This document shows, in pieces, positions 57,042 through 64,000 of a stretch of DNA of 64,000 bases (within the stretch, counting starts at the first letter, position 1; the number at the start of each line of letters is the position of its first letter). Location: positions 1,095,264 to 1,159,263 of the forward strand of contig NZ_LN869529.1 in NCBI RefSeq assembly GCF_001244995.1, in the 5' to 3' direction. The position numbers were made by a program, and so were the translations under genes. Below the pieces are notes generated by a model that did no database searches, was not told where the DNA came from, and saw only the letters and a list, made by a program, of their open reading frames with translations. This DNA is from Intestinimonas massiliensis (ex Afouda et al. 2020). Its GTDB lineage: Bacteria > Bacillota > Clostridia > Oscillospirales > Oscillospiraceae.

Positions 57042-57632
57042 TCAGTCCTCCTCGGGGATGTGGATGAACCGCCGGTAGAGCCAAGGCGAAAATTCGTAGT
57101 GGTACAGCCGCCGGTGGGCCTCCGCGGCCTCCGCCTGGTCGGACTGGCCGCTGACCAGCATGGCGTAGGGGACGCCAAAGATGCGGGCGGTATAGCCCAG
57201 GTCCCGAAACCCGCCCCGGCGGTAAAACGCCAGACGCCGGCGGCGCAAAGCGTTCTCCTCCGCCTCCGCCCCAGGCTCCTCGGCCTCCGCCTCCACCAGC
57301 AGGCCCCGCCGGTCCCGGCAGCGGTCCAGCAGCAGTCTCAGCGCCGCGGTGCCGTATCCATGGCCCCTGGGCTTGTCCCGGCAGACTGCCAGGTAGTCCA
57401 GCAGCACATAGCCACCCTCCGGGTCGTCCCACAGCAGGGCGTAGGCCGCCAGCTCCTCCCCGTCGTACAGGCCCAGCGCCTCGTAGCGCCCGGCGGCCAT
57501 CAGCTTCTCCATGGCGGACAGGGGCTTGCGCTCCATCCGGGGAAACGCGTGGCTGAGGTGCTCGTGATAGATGTGATGGAGCCCGTCCAGCCCCAGTTCT
57601 CTCAGGGTAAATCGGTTATGCTCTGTGTTCAT
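57042..57632 (-). CDS. GNAT-family protein, paralogue of the gene at 58082
   Basis: The 196-aa protein has the acetyl-CoA loop KPRGHGYGTAALRLLLDRC and RLAFYRRGGFRDLGY. It shares ERKPL, AGRYEALGLYDG, GYVLLDYL and RRRR.FYR.GF blocks with the protein at 58082-58660, so they are paralogues. The substrate is unknown. ATG 57632 lies inside the 3' end of rimI (17-base overlap), so translation is coupled. Confidence 0.82.
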   Translation of the reverse strand: MNTEHNRFTLRELGLDGLHHIYHEHLSHAFPRMERKPLSAMEKLMAAGRYEALGLYDGEELAAYALLWDDPEGGYVLLDYLAVCRDKPRGHGYGTAALRLLLDRCRDRRGLLVEAEAEEPGAEAEENALRRRRLAFYRRGGFRDLGYTARIFGVPYAMLVSGQSDQAEAAEAHRRLYHYEFSPWLYRRFIHIPEED

Positions 57633-58071
57633 TCCATTCCAATGTCATGAGGATGGCGTCCTCATGGACCTCCGTATAGTAATTTTTGCGCCGTCCCACC
57701 GGGCGGAAGCCCAGCTTCTCGTACAGGCCGATGGCCGCCCGGTTGCTCTCCCGGACCTCCAGGGTGAGAAAGGCCAGGTTGGCCTGGCCAAACCGGATAA
57801 AGGCGGACAGGATGGCCTCCGCCACCCCCTGGCGCCGCCAGGCATCGGCCACCGCAATCTTCTCCAGGCACCCCTCGTCCAGCACCACGCCCAGCTCGCC
57901 GTAGCCCAGGACCGTACCGTCCTCCCCTTCGGCCACCACCAGGGAGACCGTATCGTGAAACAGCTCCTCAGCAAAGATCTGCTCCGACCAGGGCTTGGCG
58001 AAGCAGGCGCGCTCGATGGCGCAGACCTGGGGTAGGTGGGAGCGGTCCATGGGGACCAGCTTGTAATTCAA
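57616..58071 (-). CDS. rimI: Ribosomal protein S18-alanine N-acetyltransferase
   Basis: RimI acetylates the N-terminal Ala of ribosomal protein S18. The protein of about 151 aa has IERACFAKPWSEQIFAEEL, KIAVADAWRRQGVAEAIL, FLTLEVRESNRAAIGLYEKL and GFRPVGRRKNYYTE, a close fit to RimI. I chose TTG 58071 (GAGG eight bases upstream, giving NYKLVPMD); GTG 58080 is possible. Proximity to tsaD supports the assignment. Confidence 0.88.
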   Translation of the reverse strand: MNYKLVPMDRSHLPQVCAIERACFAKPWSEQIFAEELFHDTVSLVVAEGEDGTVLGYGELGVVLDEGCLEKIAVADAWRRQGVAEAILSAFIRFGQANLAFLTLEVRESNRAAIGLYEKLGFRPVGRRKNYYTEVHEDAILMTLEWNEHRA

Positions 58072-58081
58072 ATCCTTCACC

Positions 58082-58660
58082 TCACAAAAAGAGAGACGGC
58101 GGCGGAACCTCTCCCGGGGCCAGAGGCACCGCCACGTCGGTGCGGGCGGGGCCGTAGATGGCCCGGTGGACAGCCATCAGCTCCTCCAGCCGCGCCGGGG
58201 GCTCTCCCAGCAGCAGCGCCTGGAGCCGCACCCCGCAGGCCGCCATCTCATAGACGGGGACAAACCCGTTTCGGACATAAAAGCCCACCCGGCGGCGGCG
58301 CAGGACCTCCTCCGGCGCGCCGCTGTCCGGGTCCGGCCACTCGGCCTCGGTGAGCACGCCGCACCGCCCCGCGCATTGCCCAGCCAGCTTCCGGAGGATG
58401 AGGCTCCCCAGCCCCCCGTTCCGGCGGGAGGCCGTCACGCCCAGATAATCCAGCAGCACATAGCCGGGGACGGCGGGCTCCCGCCACAGGTTGGCATAGC
58501 CCAGCAGCGCCGCCCCGTCATACAGCCCCAGGGCCTCATACCGCCCCGCCTCCAGCAGGGCGCGGATGTCGGCCAGGGGCTTTCGCTCGTTGGGCGGGAA
58601 CGCCTCGGTCAGCTCCCGGGCGTACCACTGCTCCAAATCGGTGATCGGCCGCAGTTCCAT
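58082..58660 (-). CDS. GNAT-family protein
   Basis: The 192-aa protein has RRNGGLGSLILRKLAGQC (acetyl-CoA loop, with GGLG where GxG/A is usual) and RRRRVGFYVRNGFVPVY. It is a paralogue of 57042-57632. ATG 58660 is three bases after the polA stop codon, so both are in the polA operon. The substrate is unknown. Confidence 0.82.
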   Translation of the reverse strand: MELRPITDLEQWYARELTEAFPPNERKPLADIRALLEAGRYEALGLYDGAALLGYANLWREPAVPGYVLLDYLGVTASRRNGGLGSLILRKLAGQCAGRCGVLTEAEWPDPDSGAPEEVLRRRRVGFYVRNGFVPVYEMAACGVRLQALLLGEPPARLEELMAVHRAIYGPARTDVAVPLAPGEVPPPSLFL

Positions 58661-58663
58661 CTC

Positions 58664-61321
58664 CTACTCCTTTGCCTCCGCCCAGCTCTGCCCGGCGGCG
58701 GAGTCGGCGTTCAGCGGCACCGACAGGTCGGCCACGCCCTCCATCTCCTGGGTCAGCAGCATTTTGACCCGCTCCACCTCGCCGTCCGGGCACTCCACGA
58801 TCAGCTCATCGTGGACCTGGAGCACCAGCCGGGCCTCCAGTCCTTCCGCCCGGAGCCGCCGGTCCACCCGGATCATGGCCAGCTTCATCAGGTCGGCGGC
58901 CGTGCCCTGGATGGGCATGTTGAGGGCCACCCGCTCGCCAAAGGAGCGCAGGTTGAAGTTGGAGGACTTGAGCTCCGGCAGCCAGCGGCGGCGTCCCATC
59001 AGGGTGGAGACGAAGCCGTCGGCCTTGGCCTTTTCCACGATGTCCGTCATATACTGATGGACGCCGCTGTACTTTTCAAAATAGCGCTGCATATACTCCT
59101 TGGCCTCGTACCGGGGCACCCCGATGTCCTGGCTGAGGGAGAAGTCGGAGATGCCGTAGACGATGCCAAAGTTCACTGCCTTGGCCCGGCGGCGCATCTC
59201 GTGGGTGACGGCCTCGGGGGGCACTCCGAACACCTGGGAGGCGGTGACGGTGTGGATGTCCTCCCCGGTCCGGAAAGCGTCCTGCATCACCTTGTCGTCG
59301 GAGATGTGGGCCAGCAGCCGCAGCTCGATCTGGGAGTAGTCTGCGTCCACCAGCTTCCAGCCCTTGGGCGCCACAAACATCTTGCGCAGCTCGGCCCCCA
59401 GCTCGGTGCGCACGGGGATGTTCTGGAGGTTGGGCTCGGTGGAGGAGAGCCGCCCGGTGGCGGTCACCGTGTTCTGGAAGGAGGTGTGGATGCGTCCGTC
59501 CTGTGCAATGACCTTGGTCAGCCCGTCCACGTAGGTGGACTTGAGCTTGGCAAGCTGCCGGTAATCCAGAATGACGTCCAGGATGGGGTGCTGCCCCTTC
59601 AGCCTCTCCAGCACCTCGGCGTTGGTGGAGTAGCCCGTTTTGGTCTTTTTCACGGGGGACAGGCCCAGCTTGTCGAAGAGGATATGGCCCAGTTGCTGGG
59701 TGGAGTTGATGTTGAACTCCTCCCCCGCCTGCTGGTAGATTTCCTTCACGTCGGCGTCGATGCGTCCGTCCAGCATCTCCCCGAAGGCGGCGAGGGCCTT
59801 CCGGTCCACCAGCATCCCGGCCCGCTCCATCTCGGCCAGCACCGGGCACAGCGGGAGCTCCACCGCGTCGTACAGCCGGCGCATCCCCAGCTCCTCCAGC
59901 CGGGGCGCGAGGGTCTGATAGAGCAGCTCGATGAGGGCGGTATGGCTCATAAGGGCGGCCAGGGGGATCGCCGGGTCGGCCAGAGGCCCAAAGGCGTCGG
60001 GGGCCAGGTAGTCCCTGGCCTTGGGCACCTCGAAATTGAAATAAGTCACCGACAGCTTCTCCAGCTCATAGCTGCCGTCGGTGGGGGCCAGGAGATAAGC
60101 GGCCAGGGCGGTGTCGAATACAACTCCCTCCGGGGACAGCCCCTCGGCCAGCAGCCGCTCCATCAGCGTCTTGGCGTCGTGGACCACCTTTTTGATCTCC
60201 GGAGAGAAGACGCCCCGCAGAAAGTCGTTGTAGCCCTCCAGCTTGTCCGCGAAAAAGAGGGCGGCTTTCCCCGCTCCTTCGCCTCCCCACTCCACGCAGA
60301 CGGCGTCCAGAGTGGGCGTAGCCAGCACCGCCACGTGGTCCCGCTGCCGCCACAGCGCCAGCAGCTCCTCCATGCGCGCCCGGTCCGTGACCTGCTCGCT
60401 TTCACAGGAGCCCACACCCTGGAGCTGTTCCTCTACGCCCCCCGCCGGTCCGGCGGACAGGCCCATTTTGTCGATGAGCTTGGAGAACTCCAGCTTCAAA
60501 AAGAGCTCGTACAGGGCAAGGCGGTTCACCGGCTTCCGGGCCGCGTCCTCCGGCGCAAAGTCCAGAGGGGCGTCGCAGCGGATGGCCGCCAGGTCATAGG
60601 ACATCCTGGCCTGCTCCCGGCCCTCGGCCAGTTTTTTCAGCACCGCCGGCTTGGCCTCTACCTGCTCCAGACCGGCGTAGAGGGCCTCCACGCTGTGGTA
60701 GCGCTGGATCAGGTCCATGGCGGTCTTTTCCCCGATGCCCTTCACCCCGGGGATATTGTCGCTGGCGTCCCCCATCAGCGCCTTCAGGTCGATCATATGG
60801 ATGGGCTCGAAGCCATAGGCCTCCTGAAAGGCGGCGGGCGTCATCTCTTTGGTGGTGGTCTGTCCCATGCGGGTGGTCACCAGCTTCACCCGGGTGCGGC
60901 CGGTGATGAGCTGCAGGGAGTCCTTGTCCCCGGTGACGATCACCGTGTCCCACCCCGCCGCGGCGTCCCTCACCGAGATGGTGCCGATCAGATCGTCGGC
61001 CTCCCACCCCTCCAGCTCGTAGCGTGGGATGTTCATGGCGTCCAGGACCTCCTTCAGGATGGGCACCTGGGCGGCCAGCTCATCGGGCATCCCCTTGCGC
61101 TGGGCCTTATAGCCCTCATAGGCCAGATGCCGGAAGGTGGGGCCCCTCCGATCGAAGGTGACGCACAGGGCGTCGGGCCTCTCCTCATCCACCAGCTTTT
61201 GCAGGATGGTGAGAAAGCCGTAGACGGCGTTGGTGGGTGTGCCGTCCCGGGTGCTGAGCATCCGAATGCCGTAAAAGGCCCGGTTGATGATGGAATTGCC
61301 GTCGATGACCATGAGCTTCAT
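58664..61321 (-). CDS. polA: DNA polymerase I
   Basis: The 885-aa protein has an N-terminal 5'-3' flap nuclease (1-290; MVIDGNSIINRAFYG, GDKDSLQLI, GDASDNIPGVKGIGEKTA), a middle 3'-5' exonuclease-like domain in which the catalytic Asp/Glu motifs are not visible, so proofreading is probably lost as in Bacillus and Thermus, and a polymerase domain with motif A DADYSQIELRLLAHIS, motif B RRRAKAVNFGIVYGIS and motif C LQVHDELIVE. ATG 61321 has AGGAGG upstream. It fills gaps in repair and replaces RNA primers. Confidence 0.95.
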   Translation of the reverse strand: MKLMVIDGNSIINRAFYGIRMLSTRDGTPTNAVYGFLTILQKLVDEERPDALCVTFDRRGPTFRHLAYEGYKAQRKGMPDELAAQVPILKEVLDAMNIPRYELEGWEADDLIGTISVRDAAAGWDTVIVTGDKDSLQLITGRTRVKLVTTRMGQTTTKEMTPAAFQEAYGFEPIHMIDLKALMGDASDNIPGVKGIGEKTAMDLIQRYHSVEALYAGLEQVEAKPAVLKKLAEGREQARMSYDLAAIRCDAPLDFAPEDAARKPVNRLALYELFLKLEFSKLIDKMGLSAGPAGGVEEQLQGVGSCESEQVTDRARMEELLALWRQRDHVAVLATPTLDAVCVEWGGEGAGKAALFFADKLEGYNDFLRGVFSPEIKKVVHDAKTLMERLLAEGLSPEGVVFDTALAAYLLAPTDGSYELEKLSVTYFNFEVPKARDYLAPDAFGPLADPAIPLAALMSHTALIELLYQTLAPRLEELGMRRLYDAVELPLCPVLAEMERAGMLVDRKALAAFGEMLDGRIDADVKEIYQQAGEEFNINSTQQLGHILFDKLGLSPVKKTKTGYSTNAEVLERLKGQHPILDVILDYRQLAKLKSTYVDGLTKVIAQDGRIHTSFQNTVTATGRLSSTEPNLQNIPVRTELGAELRKMFVAPKGWKLVDADYSQIELRLLAHISDDKVMQDAFRTGEDIHTVTASQVFGVPPEAVTHEMRRRAKAVNFGIVYGISDFSLSQDIGVPRYEAKEYMQRYFEKYSGVHQYMTDIVEKAKADGFVSTLMGRRRWLPELKSSNFNLRSFGERVALNMPIQGTAADLMKLAMIRVDRRLRAEGLEARLVLQVHDELIVECPDGEVERVKMLLTQEMEGVADLSVPLNADSAAGQSWAEAKE

Positions 61322-61413
61322 GGGGAGGCCTCCTGCCCCCGGGCCTTTGCCGCCCGGACATAAAATCACAAAATATAGTATAACAGTTTTCCCCAATCAG
61401 AGCAAGGGAAAAC

Positions 61414-61437
61414 CGGGCGGCTCAAAAAAGCCGCCCC
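61414..61437 (-). terminator. Possible terminator of the MATE gene
   Basis: GGGCGGCT pairs with AGCCGCCC around a T-rich loop; the following GGTTTTCCC is a poor T-tract, so function is doubtful. Confidence 0.35.
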
Positions 61438-61486
61438 GTCCCCTGCCCCAGGCATCCCGGTGCAGAGACGGCTGCGTCGGGGGCTG

Positions 61487-62890
61487 TTATGGTTTCGACG
61501 CCTCCAGCCTGCCCAGGGGCCGGTAGACGGTGCAGTACATAGTGAGCAGACAGGCCAGCCCGCCCACCACATTGGAAATAGGCTCGGCCCAGAACACTCC
61601 GTCCACCCCCATACCCAGCACGGGCAGCAGAAGAGTCAGGGGCGCCACGATGAATGCCTTGCGCAGCAGGGAGAAGAACACCGCAAACCTGGACTTCCCC
61701 AGCCCCACGAAGGTAGACTGGCCGATGAACTGGAAGGACATGCAGAAGAAGGCGGCAAAATAGATGCGGAAGGCCGGAATGCCGGCGGCGATCAGGTCGG
61801 TCTCATCGTTGAAAATACGGATCAGGCTGCCGGGGATGGCCAGCGTCATGGCCCAGACTGACAGAGAGTAGAGCATGGTCACCACCGCCGTGAAACGGAT
61901 GCCCTGCCGCACCCGGTCATACTCCTCCGCCCCGTAATTATAGCCCAGCACCGGCTGACAGCCGTTGGTGATACCCTGTACGGGCATGGAGATGACCTCC
62001 CGCACCGAGTTGATGATGGTCATGATCCCCACATAAAGGTCCCCGCCGTAAAGCTGCAGGGAGGCGTTGCACAGGATCTGCACCAGACTGTTGGTCATGG
62101 CCATGGCGAAGCCGGACATGCCCAGGCCCAGAATCCGTCTGACCCGGGAGGCTTTTAGCCGCAGGCAGGACGCCTTCAGGCGGAGCAGGGCCCTCCGCCC
62201 GGTGAGGAACCGCAGCACCCACACGGCGGAGCAGCACTGGGAGAGGACGGTGGCCAGAGCGGCGCCCCCGACGCCCAGATTCAGCGCAAAAATGAAGATG
62301 GGGTCCAGCACAATGTTTACCACCGCCCCCAGCGCCACCGTGCACATCCCCATCTCGCCGAAGCCCTGGGCGTTGATAAACGGATTCATGCCCAGACCCA
62401 CCATGACAAAAAGAGTGCCCAGGGCGTAGATGGTCAGGTAGGCGTCGGCATAGGGAAAGGTATCGGGGCTGGCCCCAAACAGGTAGAGGATGGGCTTTTT
62501 GAACAGCAGGATGACCACAGTCAGCACCGTCCCTACCAGAAGCAGGAGGGTAAAGGAATTTCCCATGACCCGCTCGGCCTCTTCCTCCTCCCCCCTGCCC
62601 CGGCAGATGGAGCACAGGGGAGCGCCCCCCATACCGCACAGGTTGGCAAAGCCCATGAGGATGGAGATGATGGGCAGGCACAGCCCCAGGCCCGTGAGCG
62701 CCAGGTGGCCCGGCAGCCGCCCCAGATACATCCGGTCCACGATGTTGTAGAGGATATTGATGAGCTGGGCCGCCGTCATGGGCCCCGCCAGCATGAGGAT
62801 GTTGCGGGGGATGCTCCCCCTGGAAAAATCATTCTGCCGTTCCGCCGTTGGAACCCCCTCCTCGCCTTGCATTCTGACTGGAAAAAGCAT
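61487..62890 (-). CDS. MATE-family efflux transporter
   Basis: The 467-aa protein has 12 helices in two halves with the MATE pattern: NILMLAGPMTAAQLINILYN, VDRMYLGRLPG, GMGGAPLCSI-type repeat and, in the second half, MAMTNSLVQILCN and ITNGCQPVLGYNYGAEEYDR. It exports cationic drugs or metabolites with Na+ or H+. The start is uncertain: neither ATG 62890 nor ATG 62872 has a good ribosome site. It is divergent from the M20 gene. Confidence 0.87.
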   Translation of the reverse strand: MLFPVRMQGEEGVPTAERQNDFSRGSIPRNILMLAGPMTAAQLINILYNIVDRMYLGRLPGHLALTGLGLCLPIISILMGFANLCGMGGAPLCSICRGRGEEEEAERVMGNSFTLLLLVGTVLTVVILLFKKPILYLFGASPDTFPYADAYLTIYALGTLFVMVGLGMNPFINAQGFGEMGMCTVALGAVVNIVLDPIFIFALNLGVGGAALATVLSQCCSAVWVLRFLTGRRALLRLKASCLRLKASRVRRILGLGMSGFAMAMTNSLVQILCNASLQLYGGDLYVGIMTIINSVREVISMPVQGITNGCQPVLGYNYGAEEYDRVRQGIRFTAVVTMLYSLSVWAMTLAIPGSLIRIFNDETDLIAAGIPAFRIYFAAFFCMSFQFIGQSTFVGLGKSRFAVFFSLLRKAFIVAPLTLLLPVLGMGVDGVFWAEPISNVVGGLACLLTMYCTVYRPLGRLEASKP

Positions 62891-62971
62891 ACTATGGGAT
62901 TATACTATTATTTCGGGTCCGGGGCAAGAGCCTCTCCCCGATCCTGCGCGCAAAGAAAGGACGTTTTCTGA

Positions 62972-64000
62972 ATGGATCTGCTGCTGCGGGCCCAGGCCCT
63001 TTTTCCAGTCCTCAAGGCCCTCAAGGACGACCTGCACCGCCATCCGGAGCTCAGCGGCCGGGAGGTGCGCACCACCGCGCTTTTGAAGCAAAAGCTCTCC
63101 GCCCTGCCTGTGGAATTGGTGGACCTGGGCGTGCCCACCGGCACGGCGGCCCTGCTGCGGGGCGGCAGGCCCGGCCCGCTGGTGGCCCTCCGGGCCGACA
63201 TCGACGCCATCGTCCAGGACACGCCGGAACGGGGTGCAGTGGTGTCGGAGCACCCCGGCGTCATGCACGCCTGCGGCCACGACTTCCACACCGCCGGGCT
63301 CTACGGGGCGGCGGTACTGCTGTCCGAGCTGCAGGACACGCTGCCCGGCGGCGTCATCTTCCTCTTCCAGCCCTCGGAGGAGACCACCGGCGGAGCCCGG
63401 CTCCTGCTGGACCACGGCCTCTGGGCCCGCTTTCCGGAAAAGCCCCGGTGGATCTTTGGGGTCCATAACCGTCCCCAGCTCCCTGCCGGGACCATCGCCG
63501 TCACCCCCGGTCCCCTCATGGCGGAAAAGTCCAATTTCACCATTACCCTCCATGGCCGTACCGGCCACGGGGGCTCTCCCCATCGGTGCGTGGACGTCAT
63601 CGTCCCCGCCGCCGCCATTGTCCAGGGCATCCAGTCGGTGGTCAGCCGCAACACCGACCCCACCGACTGCCTGGTGTGCGCCGTGTGCTCCATCCACGCC
63701 GGCACGCCGGAGAACTTTGCCCCCGACCTTTTGACCATGACGGGGAGCATCCGGGTGTTTCGCCACGATACACGCCTCCGGGCGGAGCAGCGGGTGGAGG
63801 CCCTGGCCCGGGACATCGGGGCGGCCTACGGCTGCACCGTGGACTTTGAGACCGAGGAGGTGGCCCCGCTGGTCTGCAACGGACCGGAAATGACCGCGCT
63901 GGCCCGCCGGGCGGCGGAGGCCCTGGTGGGGCCGGAGCATGTGGTGATAGCTGCGCCGGAAATGAGCTCGGAGGACTTTGCCGAGTACGGCAAGGAGGTC
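62972..64000 (+). CDS. M20-family amidohydrolase (hippurate hydrolase/N-acyl amino acid type), 3' end beyond the window
   Basis: The frame is open from ATG 62972 to the window edge (343 codons). It has the M20D metal ligands in MHACGHDFHTAGL and FQPSEETTGGA, ALRADIDAI near residue 70, GVHNRPQLPAG and the later RTGHGGSPHRCVDVI lid segment with PEMSSEDFAEYG near the visible end. It should cut N-acyl or aminoacyl amide bonds of small substrates. AAAGG lies 11 bases upstream. About 40-50 residues are probably missing. Confidence 0.9.
   Translation, partial: MDLLLRAQALFPVLKALKDDLHRHPELSGREVRTTALLKQKLSALPVELVDLGVPTGTAALLRGGRPGPLVALRADIDAIVQDTPERGAVVSEHPGVMHACGHDFHTAGLYGAAVLLSELQDTLPGGVIFLFQPSEETTGGARLLLDHGLWARFPEKPRWIFGVHNRPQLPAGTIAVTPGPLMAEKSNFTITLHGRTGHGGSPHRCVDVIVPAAAIVQGIQSVVSRNTDPTDCLVCAVCSIHAGTPENFAPDLLTMTGSIRVFRHDTRLRAEQRVEALARDIGAAYGCTVDFETEEVAPLVCNGPEMTALARRAAEALVGPEHVVIAAPEMSSEDFAEYGKEV

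Noticed and set aside
58166-61363. 1065-codon plus-strand frame opposite polA
   Set aside because: Shadow frame; polA, rimI and GNAT proteins on the minus strand have clear motifs.
1-64000. CRISPR arrays, tRNA/rRNA genes, IS elements, prophage
   Set aside because: No direct-repeat arrays, cloverleaf or rRNA sequence, transposase or phage genes were seen.

Overview
The window comes from a high-GC (roughly 60 percent) spore-forming member of the Clostridia, most like the Oscillospiraceae (Flavonifractor / Intestinimonas / Lawsonibacter type). The main clues are a sporulation sigma-K gene, an S-layer protein with SLH anchors, Rnf-type flavoproteins, larBCE and GC-rich codon use. The species is inferred, not proven. 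Nothing resembles a phage, IS element, CRISPR array, tRNA or rRNA. One short AT-rich patch (about 4.4-5.25 kb) looks foreign.

Layout. 1-1284: 5' part of a secreted surface protein (minus). 1980-4314: PutP-like Na+/solute symporter and a TetR regulator, separated by a perfect 46-bp palindrome. 4578-4991: DUF3795 zinc-ribbon-like protein. 5265-15718: cell-wall recycling locus (murQ-anmK-GNAT, divergent murR, a beta-lactamase-fold hydrolase, and a five-gene peptide ABC importer); a near-identical 16-bp element lies in front of murR and in front of the hydrolase/ABC operon. 15946-19527: 1193-aa S-layer protein. 19594-22926: sigK, AEC permease, CstA. 23080-25719: FeoA-FeoB fusion plus a small FeoB-associated protein. 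25869-33738: larE-larB-larC followed by a NikABCDE-type ABC transporter in one operon, behind a leader with its own intrinsic terminator; no larA is present. 34044-39061: cell-wall amidase, anion permease, hexokinase, beta-hydroxyacid dehydrogenase. 39191-43097: metF, stand-alone MetH activation protein, metH. 43137-45486: sugar-ABC ATPase, a nagA remnant and nagB.

45651-52866 is the most interesting region. It is one long operon joining RnfC, RnfD and RnfG to an ApbE flavin transferase, a lipoprotein with two tandem flavin-domain-like repeats, a Gx-transporter/EetB-like protein, a NusG-domain-II/EetA-like protein, a DUF1622 protein, a 5-TM protein of unknown function and a cytidylate-kinase-like protein. 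RnfA, RnfB and RnfE are absent. I read it as a hybrid system that moves electrons from cytosolic NADH across the membrane onto flavins outside the cell.

53005-55516: divergent histidine kinase and response regulator. 55806-55891: a dense cluster of DnaA-box-like 9-mers, all in one orientation. 55992-62890: tsaD, three GNAT acetyltransferases including rimI, polA and a MATE transporter. 62972-64000: 5' part of an M20 amidohydrolase. Strong sigma-A-type promoters and intrinsic terminators are listed where the bases support them.
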